20,609 bases of DNA from Gammaproteobacteria bacterium (GTDB lineage: Bacteria > Pseudomonadota > Gammaproteobacteria > Granulosicoccales > Granulosicoccaceae). This document shows, one piece after another, positions 7,299 through 18,016 of the stretch (the stretch's first letter is position 1; every line of letters begins with the position of its first letter). Location: positions 1 through 20,609 of the forward strand of contig JAHQVR010000291.1 of assembly GCA_019634245.1 (NCBI GenBank). The letters are read 5' to 3'. The position numbers were made by a program, and so were the translations under genes. Under the pieces are notes generated by a model. That model was not told the DNA's origin. It ran no database searches and was given only the letters and a program-made list of their open reading frames with translations.

Positions 7299-10133
7299 TT
7301 ACTTAATCGGTGGCGGAGCCAGCACTTCACGAGAACCATTGGATTGAACTTGACTCACCACGCCTGCTGCCTCCATCTCTTCGACCATGCGCGCGGCTCG
7401 GTTGTAACCGATTTTCAAACGGCGCTGCACGTAGGATATAGAAGCTTTGCGTGATTCGGTCACAATAGCTACCGCCTGGTCATAAAGCGCATCCTGCTCA
7501 CCACCCTCTTCTGAGCCACCACCGGATAACCCAGGGATCATCGCTGTTTGTTCTTGTAGGATCTCTTCGACGTAATTTGGTTCACCTGCCTGCTTAACAT
7601 GAGCCACTACATTGTGCACTTCGTGGTCATCGACAAAGGCACCGTGAACGCGGATTGGGACCGCTGTGCCGGGTGGTAGATACAACATATCACCATGGCC
7701 GAGTAGCGATTCAGCACCCCCTTGATCGAGAATCGTACGGGAATCCACTTTTTGCGATACCTGAAACGCAATTCGTGTGGGTACGTTGGCCTTGATTAAT
7801 CCAGTTATGACATCAACCGACGGTCGCTGTGTCGCCAATATCAGGTGGATGCCCGCGGCGCGGGCTTTTTGCGCAATGCGCGCAATCATTTCCTCAGCCT
7901 TTTTACCCACCTGCATCATCATGTCGGCGAATTCGTCCACGACGACTACGATCAACGGCATGGGTTCGAGCGTCGGTGGCGCAGCTGTGGGCGTCAGAGA
8001 TTCTTCTGCTTTATAGAGAGGATCCACAATCGGGGTGCCTGCATCGATGGCATCATTAACCTTCTTGTTAAAGCCAGTGACGTTGCGCACTTTGAGTTCG
8101 GCCATCAAGGTATAGCGTCGTTCCATTTCGGCGACACACCACCTAAGCGCATTCGCCGCTTCCTTCATGTCAGTGACGACAGGAGTGAGCAAATGCGGAA
8201 TGTCATCATAGACATTCAACTCCAGCATCTTAGGATCGATCAGAATCAGCCGAACATCGTTAGCCGTGGCCTTGTAAAGCAAACTAATGAGCATGGCATT
8301 AACGGCCACTGACTTACCTGAACCAGTGGTACCCGCCACTAGCAAATGCGGCATCCGCGCTAAATCGGCCGTGACGGGCTGCCCGCTGATGTCTTTTCCT
8401 AACGCCAAAGTGAGTACCGATTTTTTGTCCGAATACTCGGACGACTGCAGCATTTCACTGAGCTGCACAACCTCTCGGTTCTCGTTAGGAACCTCGATAC
8501 CTATGGTTGATTTACCTGGGATAACCTCCACGACCCGCACACTTACTAATGATAAGGACCGGGCGATATCTTGAGATAAATTAGTGATTCGACTGGCCTT
8601 GATCCCAGGTGCAAGCTGCATCTCAAAGCGTGTGATGACTGGCCCAGGTTGTACCGCCACCACTTCCACCGTGATTCGAAACTCAGCGAGTTTTTCCTCG
8701 AGCAATCGCGATAGGTTTTCTAACTCGGCTTCACTAAAGCCTCTGCGTTGTGGCTCTGGTGCATCCAGCAGAGACAACGGCGGCATCTCCGAATCCGGCA
8801 CATCCAGAAACAGTTTGGTTTGCTTATTCTCAGGAGGCCGCTGCTTGATCGCCAACTTTTTCTTTTTGGTCGACAAGGTTTTACCGGTGGCCACCGCTTC
8901 GCTGGCAACTCCTTCCACTGCATTGGTGGCGGTTTTGGCAACCGATGCAGCTGCTTGCCGAGCCCGTTCCAGGGCTGCTTTTGCGGGCGAGGAATCAGAG
9001 TCCGCCGGTGATTCTGTTGTTGCAGAATCGAAGCTATCTAGAAACTCATCAGCAGGTTTCACACGCCACGGGGCATCTTCGGCATTTTTCGGTGCGTGTT
9101 CTGGCTCCAGCGAATCAGCGAGTACATCAAATCGTGTGGCATTGTCCCGGGCCAACGGATTTCCACCAATCGAGCCTGCAGCACGCTTGGCTGCTTGGGA
9201 GCCTTTTAAGGCTTTGTCCCGAGCCGCCCGCAGTGTCGCTGCCAACCCTTTACGCTTTTCCACGTGCTCCATGGGTTCTAGCAACGGATCCCCCACCAGA
9301 GCGGGCCGCAGTCGATCTTCGCGCACTTGGCGGGCTGCGCGTATTTTTGCTTTCTCCAATCGGGTGTCGTTCAGATTACCGCCCACCGACTTTAGTTGCC
9401 GCCCGACCCCCAGCACCACCGAACCCATCGACTCGATAATCTTTATCCAGGAGGTTCCAAACGCAAGAGTTAAAGAACCGATAAACAAGGCTAACAACAG
9501 TAAGGTTGTGCCCAGCGGATTTAAAAAACTGACCAGGCGCCAGGCGGTCATCGCACCAAGAATGCCGCCGCCGAAGGTTTGTCGGGGCAACGCACCTTCG
9601 GGAACCGAAAAGTGCAAGTCTGCCAAACCGCTGGCTGTGACCAACATCAACACGATGCCAATCACGCGAACGAAGGCAAAAGGCCGGTAGCCAACCGGCA
9701 TGGGTTGTTTTTCGCTGATTAACACCCAGGCTCCCACGCCCAGCATCAGCGGAATTAAATACGCCATATAGCCAAAGTTGTACAAAGCCACATCGGCAAA
9801 CCAGGCACCTGCCCTACCCACATTGTTGTGCACTTGCGTGCCTTCACCAGTATGTGACCAGCCTGGGTCATTAACGTTGAAGCTCATCAAAGCGAGCAGC
9901 GCGATGATGGCGGAAAAACCCAGCACGATCCCGGCAGCCTCGCGCAAACGGCGATTCACTTGAGTCAATGCCACCGCATGATCAATGCCCGCAGCGGCAG
10001 CCTGACGAGTACGCTTCACATCGGCAGCGGAAGATCGTCGGTTTTTGGCCGCGCCGGCTCGCGCGCTGGTTCTTTTTGGGGTCGCTTTTTTTCTTTTGGC
10101 AGCAGACGCCCGTTTCTTGGTAGCTTGAGCCAA
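7299..10133 (-). CDS. ftsK: DNA translocase FtsK (4-TM type)
   Basis: FtsK anchors at the division septum, pumps chromosomal DNA and activates XerCD recombination at dif. The 944 residues comprise a Lys/Arg/Ala-rich tail (1-49), membrane segments at about 66-86, 118-139, 152-172 and 205-227, a variable linker to about 460, the alpha/beta motor, and the gamma winged helix at the C-terminus ([19 protein letters not shown]). Walker A GTTGSGKS is at 601-608 and Walker B is V-V-V-V-D-E-F-A-D. At 944 residues it is much shorter than E. coli FtsK (about 1330), mainly in the linker. The only usable start is TTG at 10131-10133: an in-frame TAA lies 16 codons upstream and the first Met codon comes after membrane segment 1 has begun. 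It heads the run ftsK-lolA-rarA-GNAT. Confidence 0.96.
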   Translation of the reverse strand: MAQATKKRASAAKRKKATPKRTSARAGAAKNRRSSAADVKRTRQAAAAGIDHAVALTQVNRRLREAAGIVLGFSAIIALLALMSFNVNDPGWSHTGEGTQVHNNVGRAGAWFADVALYNFGYMAYLIPLMLGVGAWVLISEKQPMPVGYRPFAFVRVIGIVLMLVTASGLADLHFSVPEGALPRQTFGGGILGAMTAWRLVSFLNPLGTTLLLLALFIGSLTLAFGTSWIKIIESMGSVVLGVGRQLKSVGGNLNDTRLEKAKIRAARQVREDRLRPALVGDPLLEPMEHVEKRKGLAATLRAARDKALKGSQAAKRAAGSIGGNPLARDNATRFDVLADSLEPEHAPKNAEDAPWRVKPADEFLDSFDSATTESPADSDSSPAKAALERARQAAASVAKTATNAVEGVASEAVATGKTLSTKKKKLAIKQRPPENKQTKLFLDVPDSEMPPLSLLDAPEPQRRGFSEAELENLSRLLEEKLAEFRITVEVVAVQPGPVITRFEMQLAPGIKASRITNLSQDIARSLSLVSVRVVEVIPGKSTIGIEVPNENREVVQLSEMLQSSEYSDKKSVLTLALGKDISGQPVTADLARMPHLLVAGTTGSGKSVAVNAMLISLLYKATANDVRLILIDPKMLELNVYDDIPHLLTPVVTDMKEAANALRWCVAEMERRYTLMAELKVRNVTGFNKKVNDAIDAGTPIVDPLYKAEESLTPTAAPPTLEPMPLIVVVVDEFADMMMQVGKKAEEMIARIAQKARAAGIHLILATQRPSVDVITGLIKANVPTRIAFQVSQKVDSRTILDQGGAESLLGHGDMLYLPPGTAVPIRVHGAFVDDHEVHNVVAHVKQAGEPNYVEEILQEQTAMIPGLSGGGSEEGGEQDALYDQAVAIVTESRKASISYVQRRLKIGYNRAARMVEEMEAAGVVSQVQSNGSREVLAPPPIK

Positions 10134-12557
<2,424 letters not shown>

Positions 12558-12560
12558 GCC

Positions 12561-13295
12561 ATGCCAATACCGTTCATTGCACCTAACGACGAGCAGACGC
12601 CATTCCCGGCCGTCAGTGATGCGTTGCAAGAACCCAATGGCCTCCTCATGGCTGGCGGTAGCCTGAGCCCGGCTCGTCTTCTGGGCGCGTATAGCCAAGG
12701 CATTTTTCCCTGGTATGAAGAGGACGATCCTATTCTGTGGTGGTCACCAGATCCTCGCTGCATACTGCTGCCCAAAGACATTCGAATCACTCGCAGCTTA
12801 GGCAAAACCATTCGCTCAGGCCGTTTCGAAATCACTGAGAATTTAGCCTACGGCGAAGTGATGAAACAATGCGGAGCGCCGAGAGCCAGTAGTCAAGGCA
12901 CTTGGGTAACTCAAGCAATGATTGATGCTTACTGCACACTCAATAAAATGGGCTTGGCGCGATCGCTAGAAGTATGGATGGGCCACAAACTGGTCGGTGG
13001 ACTCTATGGCATTGTGCTAGGCCGCGTGTTTATCGGTGAGTCCATGTTCTCTCGCGAACGCGATGCGTCTAAAACGGCGATGGTGCATTTAGCCCAATCG
13101 GGTAAATACGACGTGATCGATTGCCAATTAGAAACCGACCATCTGTGTAGCATGGGAGCCATGTCAGTTCGTCGGCAACATTACATTGAGTTGCTCAATC
13201 AACACGGACAGTTGGACAATTACTCACCCAGAGCCGACGGAAGCATTAGCATTCGCTCCGAAGTCAACGGCGTAGAAACTCAACACTCCGCTTAA
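12561..13295 (+). CDS. aat: Leucyl/phenylalanyl-tRNA--protein transferase
   Basis: Aat transfers Leu or Phe from aminoacyl-tRNA to N-terminal Lys or Arg of proteins, creating N-degrons for ClpS/ClpAP. The 244 residues match the family length. Diagnostic motifs are G-L-L-M-A-G-G-S-L-S (27-36), L-G-A-Y-S-Q-G-I-F-P-W-Y, W-W-S-P-D-P-R-C, a later T-Q-A-M-I-D-A-Y, S-L-E-V-W, the G-G-L-Y-G-I segment, F-I-G-E-S-M-F-S-R, and D-C-Q-L-E-T-D-H-L near the end. The ATG at 12561 lies three bases after the preceding stop, so the gene is the third member of the trxB operon. In many proteobacteria an arginyl-transferase gene follows; here the convergent thrC follows instead. Confidence 0.96.
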   Translation: MPIPFIAPNDEQTPFPAVSDALQEPNGLLMAGGSLSPARLLGAYSQGIFPWYEEDDPILWWSPDPRCILLPKDIRITRSLGKTIRSGRFEITENLAYGEVMKQCGAPRASSQGTWVTQAMIDAYCTLNKMGLARSLEVWMGHKLVGGLYGIVLGRVFIGESMFSRERDASKTAMVHLAQSGKYDVIDCQLETDHLCSMGAMSVRRQHYIELLNQHGQLDNYSPRADGSISIRSEVNGVETQHSA

Positions 13296-13308
13296 GAATC
13301 AAAAACGC

Positions 13309-14442
13309 TTAAACATCCAGGTGCGACAGTATGGCGTTTTTCACCGATTCGAGATCCGAGTCGATAGTGGTGACCGCATCCAACCCTTTTATTGCAATGT
13401 CAGGATCTTTCAAGCCGTGACCGGTAAGTGTGCAAGTGATCAAGCTGCCTTCGGGTATTTTGCCCGATTGAATATCACGCACAGCACCACATACAGATAC
13501 CGCTGACGCCGGTTCACAGAACACGCCTTCTCTATTGGCGAGTAGTTTTTGCGTTGCTAGCAATTCATCATCGGTCACTTCATCGAACCAACCACCGGAT
13601 TCATCAACAGCCGCTTGCGCCAGCTTCCAACTCTGCGGGTTACCGATCCGAATAGCTGTTGCCAATGTTTCCGGTTCGGCAACAGGTTCACCTCTAAGAA
13701 AAGGTGCAGCACCGGCGGCTTGATAACCCACCATCACGGGTCGCGAATCAGTTAATGGTTTGTCTAAGTAGGGACAGTCTCCGTTACACAAAGTGCATGA
13801 CGCTGTGTTCTTGCCACAGCTTTCACAATAGCCAATCCAGTAACCGGAAATGTTGCCTGCATTGCCTACCGGTATACAGTGATAGTCGGGGGCTCGACCC
13901 AGTGACTCCACAATTTCAAACGCGGCCGTTTTCTGGCCTTGTAACCGAAACGGATTGACAGAATTCACCAAGGCAACGGGTGCGTTACCCTGGACAATTT
14001 CCTGAACCAACCGCATACCATCATCGAAATTACCGCGAATTTGTAACACCACGGCACCATGCGCGATAGCTTGTGCCAGTTTCCCCATCGCGATTTTGCC
14101 CTCGGGTATCAATACAAAGGCTTTCATACCTGCCCTTGCGGCATAAGCCGCCGCCGATGCTGACGTATTACCGGTGGACGCGCACACAATAGCTTTTGCG
14201 CCTTCTTCAGCCGCCTTACTCACAGCCATGGTCATGCCGCGATCTTTAAACGAGCAGGTGGGATTCAACCCTTCGTATTTAACGTACAGCTCCACGTCTT
14301 TGCCAATATCCCCGGGTAGATTGACCAGCGGAATCAATGGCGTGTCGCCTTCATTTAATGTCACTGTAGGAGTGGCATCACTGACAGGCAAGCGATCTTG
14401 ATAACGATGAATCAGACCTTGATAAAGCGAAGATTTTTTCAT
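13309..14442 (-). CDS. thrC: Threonine synthase with a cysteine-rich insertion
   Basis: ThrC is a PLP enzyme converting O-phosphohomoserine to threonine. It has 377 residues. The PLP lysine is K66 in C-S-F-K-D-R-G, the substrate loop is A-S-T-G-N-T-S-A-S, and the phosphate loop is P-V-G-N-A-G-N-I-S. The C-terminal half has G-Y-Q-A-A-G-A-A-P, L-A-T-A-I-R-I-G-N-P, F-C-E-P-A-S-A and T-L-T-G-H-G-L-K-D-P. Between G-Y-W-I-G-Y and G-Y-Q-A-A-G there is a longer segment than I recall in relatives such as the Thermus enzyme. It contains C206, C209, C216, C219 and C223, resembling a small zinc ribbon. The gene lies ten bases after hom and is probably co-transcribed with it. The ribosome site is weak. 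Confidence 0.96.
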   Translation of the reverse strand: MKKSSLYQGLIHRYQDRLPVSDATPTVTLNEGDTPLIPLVNLPGDIGKDVELYVKYEGLNPTCSFKDRGMTMAVSKAAEEGAKAIVCASTGNTSASAAAYAARAGMKAFVLIPEGKIAMGKLAQAIAHGAVVLQIRGNFDDGMRLVQEIVQGNAPVALVNSVNPFRLQGQKTAAFEIVESLGRAPDYHCIPVGNAGNISGYWIGYCESCGKNTASCTLCNGDCPYLDKPLTDSRPVMVGYQAAGAAPFLRGEPVAEPETLATAIRIGNPQSWKLAQAAVDESGGWFDEVTDDELLATQKLLANREGVFCEPASAVSVCGAVRDIQSGKIPEGSLITCTLTGHGLKDPDIAIKGLDAVTTIDSDLESVKNAILSHLDV

Positions 14443-14452
14443 GACAATGGAT

Positions 14453-15784
14453 TCAAGCCAGTGTTTCTACACGAATCATACTGACAGGTTCAGTGATGGT
14501 GGATAATGAGTTAAGGGCATCGATGGCCTGGCGAATCTTCCCTTCGCGGACTTTTCGAGACAGCAGCACCACAGGCACGATAGGTACACTTTCCGCATGA
14601 GGTTGATCGGGAACGTCACCGGGTTCTTTTTGTAAGATGGCTTCCAAACTGATATCGGCCTTGCCAAAAATTTGTGCCACTTCGGCCATGACACCGGGGC
14701 GATCTTCTACATGCAACCGTAAATAGTAAGCACTCTCAAATTCATCTGCGTGCAGAACTGGCAGATCATCGGTAGCACCGGATTGAAACGCCAGCACCGG
14801 AACCCGTTGATCGGATTCTGATTGCAAGGTACGCACGATATCCACAATATCAGCTACCACCGCAGAGCCTGTGGCTTCACCCCCTGCGCCGGCACCGTAG
14901 TATAACGTCGGTCCGACCGCATCAGCCTGAACGAGCACCGCGTTCATAACGCCATCCACATTGGCTAACAGGCGTTTTTCTGGAATGAGGGTGGGGTGTA
15001 CCCGCAGCTCCACACCAGCGTCGCGGCGTTTGGCTATGCCTAGGTGTTTTATTCGGTAACCGAGTTCTTGGGCATAGGCAACATCTTCTGTGGTGATGTC
15101 GCTGATGCCTTCAATATGCACCGCATCGAAGCGAAGCGGCATACCAAACGCAATCGACGCTAAAATGGTGAGCTTGTGAGCCGCATCGATTCCTTCAACA
15201 TCAAAGGTAGGATCTGCTTCTGCATAACCGAGCTCTTGCGCCTCAGCGAGCACATCCGCAAACTCGCGTTGCTTGTCACGCATTTCGGTGAGTATGAAAT
15301 TGCCGGTACCGTTGATGATGCCGGCCAACCATTGGATCTGGTTTCCAGCTAGTCCTTCTCGAACGGCCTTTATCACCGGTATGCCACCGGCAACAGCAGG
15401 CTCAAACGCAACGACGACTCCATGTTCATTGGCAAGCTGGAGCAGCTCCATGCCTCGAGTGGCAATCAGTGCTTTGTTCGCGGTGATGATGTGCTTCTTG
15501 TTCCGAATCGCCTCGCACACCAAAGAAAAGGCAGGCTCTTCCCCACCCATCATTTCGCAAACGATCTCAATGTCAGGATCGTTCACCACTGACGCCGCAT
15601 CATTTGTGATCGCAACGTCAGTACCCAAGGCCTGGGCCTTTGGCACATCTCGCACAGCTGCGGTTTTTACCACGAGACTACGACCGGTACGGCGAGTGAT
15701 TTCGTCCGCATTACGGGCGAGGATGGCGGCTGTGCCCTGACCGACTGTTCCGAAGCCAAGCATGCCGATTCGAACGGAATTCAA
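14453..15784 (-). CDS. hom: Homoserine dehydrogenase with C-terminal ACT domain
   Basis: Hom reduces aspartate semialdehyde to homoserine with NAD(P)H, a branch point to threonine and methionine. The 443-residue monofunctional enzyme has the Rossmann G-F-G-T-V-G at 10-15. The catalytic part includes A-N-K-A-L-I-A, G-I-I-N-G-T-G-N-F-I-L-T, and the E-A-D-P-T-F-D-V-E-G-I-D-A-A-H-K-L signature. A C-terminal ACT domain (from about 350, with Y-Y-L-R-L-H-V-E-D-R-P-G-V) suggests feedback control by threonine; that follows from the family. The start is TTG at 15782-15784 with AGGAG six bases upstream. The next Met codon lies just before the nucleotide loop and would clip strand beta 1. thrC follows after ten bases. 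No aspartokinase fusion is present. Confidence 0.97.
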   Translation of the reverse strand: MNSVRIGMLGFGTVGQGTAAILARNADEITRRTGRSLVVKTAAVRDVPKAQALGTDVAITNDAASVVNDPDIEIVCEMMGGEEPAFSLVCEAIRNKKHIITANKALIATRGMELLQLANEHGVVVAFEPAVAGGIPVIKAVREGLAGNQIQWLAGIINGTGNFILTEMRDKQREFADVLAEAQELGYAEADPTFDVEGIDAAHKLTILASIAFGMPLRFDAVHIEGISDITTEDVAYAQELGYRIKHLGIAKRRDAGVELRVHPTLIPEKRLLANVDGVMNAVLVQADAVGPTLYYGAGAGGEATGSAVVADIVDIVRTLQSESDQRVPVLAFQSGATDDLPVLHADEFESAYYLRLHVEDRPGVMAEVAQIFGKADISLEAILQKEPGDVPDQPHAESVPIVPVVLLSRKVREGKIRQAIDALNSLSTITEPVSMIRVETLA

Positions 15785-15790
15785 ACGATT

Positions 15791-15795
15791 CTCCT
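15791..15795 (-). promoter_or_regulatory. Ribosome binding site for the TTG start of hom
   Basis: AGGAG on the minus strand, six bases before the TTG at 15784. It decides the choice of TTG over the internal ATG eight codons in. Confidence 0.75.
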
Positions 15796-15837
15796 GTGGA
15801 GTTGGCCAACAGGATTACGCCTGCGACTGAGCCGGGT

Positions 15838-15857
15838 ATTATACGTGGCAGCGCCAC
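15838..15857 (-). promoter_or_regulatory. Probable hom-thrC promoter -10 box with adjacent palindrome
   Basis: On the minus strand a perfect TATAAT occupies 15838-15843, which would start transcription near 15830 and give a leader of about 45 bases. Immediately upstream, 15845-15857 is a 13-base inverted repeat, GTGGC-GCT-GCCAC, in the spacer region. No good -35 hexamer is seen 16-18 bases upstream, so an activator, or a repressor at the palindrome, is possible. The leader is too short for a threonine attenuator with leader peptide. Confidence 0.5.
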
Positions 15858-15893
15858 TCTTGCGGCTCACTCATCGCCAAAAGCAAAAAGCTT

Positions 15894-16286
15894 ATGAAAT
15901 TTCAGCTGGAAACATCGGATCAGAACCTGATCAGCAACTATGGCCCTGGGGTCATTAGTGTTAATGGCACTGAATATCGCCAAAACCTTCTGATCACAGC
16001 CGAAAAGGTGTTTGAGCACTGGTTTGATGGCCCGCTAAGCACTTTAGCGCTAGAACATTTTCAGCCTATTTTCGATATGGCACCCGAGTCTCGCCCCGAA
16101 ATCATCGTTCTAGGCAGTGGTGAAAACCACGAATTTCCCAACATGAGCTTATTGGCTGAATTACAGTCTCAGGGTATCGCCCTGGAAGTGATGAACACCC
16201 GAGCCGCGTGCAGAACCTACAGTGTGTTGGTCAGTGAATTTCGCCAAGTGGCGGCAGCGTTGATCCAAATACCACTGCCGAATTAA
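15894..16286 (+). CDS. Mth938 / DUF498 family protein
   Basis: The 130-residue protein matches the small Mth938-like domain family (DUF498/DUF598), whose mitochondrial relative NDUFAF3 assists complex I assembly. The bacterial role is not settled. Seen here are the N-terminal Y-G-P-G-V-I-S-V-N-G-x-x-Y segment, the hydrophobic P-E-I-I-V-L-G-S-G strand-turn, the I-A-L-E-V-M-N-T-R-A-A-C-R-T-Y-S-V-L region and the C-terminal helix E-F-R-Q-V-A-A-A-L. These are the usual landmarks. It is divergent from hom across 109 bases and stands alone. Its TAA shares three bases with the stop of the convergent permease gene. The ATG at 15894 has no strong ribosome site. Confidence 0.85.
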   Translation: MKFQLETSDQNLISNYGPGVISVNGTEYRQNLLITAEKVFEHWFDGPLSTLALEHFQPIFDMAPESRPEIIVLGSGENHEFPNMSLLAELQSQGIALEVMNTRAACRTYSVLVSEFRQVAAALIQIPLPN

Positions 16287-17104
16287 TCGGAGCGTTGGCG
16301 CGACCCTATCCACTGCGTGGCCAATAACAGCACGGTAGACACTAACACCATAATGGTTGATATCGCAGCGATCGTGGGGTCGATGTAATCGCGCAGTGCG
16401 CTGAACATATGTTTGGTGAGCGTCGCTTTAGCACCACCTGAGACAAAGATCGACACAATGACTTCGTCGAAGGACGTCAAAAATGACAACAGCGCTGCCG
16501 TGATCACCGAAAATTTGATTTGCGGTAGCGTAATACTGAAAAAAGCCTGCAGACGAGTCGCACCTAGACTTCTGGCAACACGTTCCTGATTTAAATCATA
16601 CGAACGCAATGCCGCTGTGATCACAATCATCACCAAGGGCGATGCAAGAGCGGTATGTGCCAATACCAAGCCGGTGAGCGTGTTGTTAAGGCCAACTCTT
16701 CCATAGGCGTAGAACGCACCAATCGCTATCAATATCACGGGCACAATCATGGGCGTGATCAAAAACATAAATAGAGCGCGGGCTGCACGATGGCCAGATA
16801 CGAATAAGGCATAAGCGGCCATCGTCCCGATGGGTGTGGCCACTAACATCGTCAGCACGCCCACTTTCAACGAGGTGGCTGTAGCCCGCATCCATTTGAT
16901 GGAACCGAAATACTCTTCATACCATCGAGTCGACCAGGTTTCGGGTGGAAACTCCAGATATTGAGAGTTGGAAAAAGACATGGGAATAACAATGAACGTC
17001 GGAATCACCAGTAACATCATGATGATCATGGCGAGTATATAAAGCCAGAGTCTATTACCGTGGGTAATTTGTGTATCCGATGCTGGAGAATTCCACCAAC
17101 TCAT
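16283..17104 (-). CDS. ABC transporter permease, PotC-like
   Basis: Inner-membrane permease of a spermidine/putrescine-family importer. It has 273 residues if it starts at ATG 17102-17104; a TTG at 17110, directly after the upstream stop, would add two residues. About six membrane segments are visible, the first at L-Y-I-L-A-M-I-I-M-M-L-L-V-I-P. The cytoplasmic EAA-type loop reads R-V-A-R-S-L-G-A-T-R-L-Q-A-F-F-S-I-T-L-P, which docks on the ATPase. A possible AAAGG ribosome site (17115-17119) lies in the end of the preceding permease gene, six bases before its stop. It is the last gene of the unit. Its stop overlaps that of the convergent DUF498 gene by four bases, TTAA. Confidence 0.9.
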   Translation of the reverse strand: MSWWNSPASDTQITHGNRLWLYILAMIIMMLLVIPTFIVIPMSFSNSQYLEFPPETWSTRWYEEYFGSIKWMRATATSLKVGVLTMLVATPIGTMAAYALFVSGHRAARALFMFLITPMIVPVILIAIGAFYAYGRVGLNNTLTGLVLAHTALASPLVMIVITAALRSYDLNQERVARSLGATRLQAFFSITLPQIKFSVITAALLSFLTSFDEVIVSIFVSGGAKATLTKHMFSALRDYIDPTIAAISTIMVLVSTVLLLATQWIGSRQRSD

Positions 17105-17110
17105 ACCCAA

Positions 17111-18016
17111 TCAACCTTTACCGAACAACGCAGCATCGAGCTTGAACACACGCCCAACCAGATACAGCACCAGCACCGTGGCAATCAACAACACAACGCC
17201 AAGGGAGCTGGCAGCGCCCCAATTAAATTGATTTTCTAATATTGAGGTTATCTGTGTGGCCACCATAACGACCCGGCCGCCACCGAGAACGGCCGGCGTC
17301 ACATAGAACCCTAGGCACAATACAAACACGATCAACGAGCCTGCCACCATCCCGGGCATTGATAACGGAAAATAGATTTGCCAGAACGCTTTGGTGGGAG
17401 TGGCGCCAAGGTTGGCCGCCGCGTGCATAAGATCACGGTCGATCTTCTTCATTGAATTATAGAGCGGTAACACTAAAAACGGCAGCATGATGTGCGACAT
17501 GCCAATCAACGTGCCGGTGAGATTGTGCACCAGCTTCACCGGTGTCTCCCAGAGTCCGATGTCGATGGCAAATTCATTGAGCAAACCCTTGCGTTGTAGC
17601 AACACCAACCACGCATAGGTTCTAACCAATAAGGACGTCCAAAAAGGCAACAATACCGCCAGCATGAAAAACCCAGCGAGCCGTTTGGGAAGCTGGGCCA
17701 AAAAGTACGCCAATGGATAGCCAATCAGGATACAGATTAGGGTGGTCAGAATGCTGACTTTGAAGGTGGTCAAGAACACACGATAGTACGATTTGTATTC
17801 GATCATCTTCTGATAGTGTTCCAACGTGGGTTGTCCATCGCCATCGATAAACGATAAATAGAACAACCACCCCACCGGAATAATGATCACCAGCACGATC
17901 ACGATAAGCGCCGGTATCGATAAGCTCAGCAGCACCCACTGTTCGAGTTGTGCCTGACGCTTCAGCTTTTTCGACTGTGTGTCGTACAACGCATCCGCTG
18001 TGTGTTCAACGTTCAT
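17111..18016 (-). CDS. ABC transporter permease, PotB-like
   Basis: First permease of the same importer, 301 residues. A cytoplasmic N-terminal stretch of about 25 residues precedes membrane segment 1 (L-L-S-L-S-I-P-A-L-I-V-I-V-L-V). Roughly six segments follow. The EAA loop reads L-M-H-A-A-A-N-L-G-A-T-P-T-K-A-F-W-Q-I-Y-F-P. Its ATG overlaps the stop of the ATPase gene as ATGA at 18013-18016, a typical coupling arrangement, and the next permease starts within ten bases of its own stop. Paired PotB/PotC-like permeases are characteristic of the polyamine, and some other organic cation or opine, ABC importers. The substrate cannot be read from the permease sequence. Confidence 0.9.
   Translation of the reverse strand: MNVEHTADALYDTQSKKLKRQAQLEQWVLLSLSIPALIVIVLVIIIPVGWLFYLSFIDGDGQPTLEHYQKMIEYKSYYRVFLTTFKVSILTTLICILIGYPLAYFLAQLPKRLAGFFMLAVLLPFWTSLLVRTYAWLVLLQRKGLLNEFAIDIGLWETPVKLVHNLTGTLIGMSHIMLPFLVLPLYNSMKKIDRDLMHAAANLGATPTKAFWQIYFPLSMPGMVAGSLIVFVLCLGFYVTPAVLGGGRVVMVATQITSILENQFNWGAASSLGVVLLIATVLVLYLVGRVFKLDAALFGKG

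Noticed and set aside
8584..9690. Long plus-strand open frame of 368 codons opposite ftsK
   Set aside because: It lies wholly antisense to the well-supported ftsK. Its product is Ser/Arg/Ala-rich low-complexity sequence without family motifs, as expected of a shadow frame.
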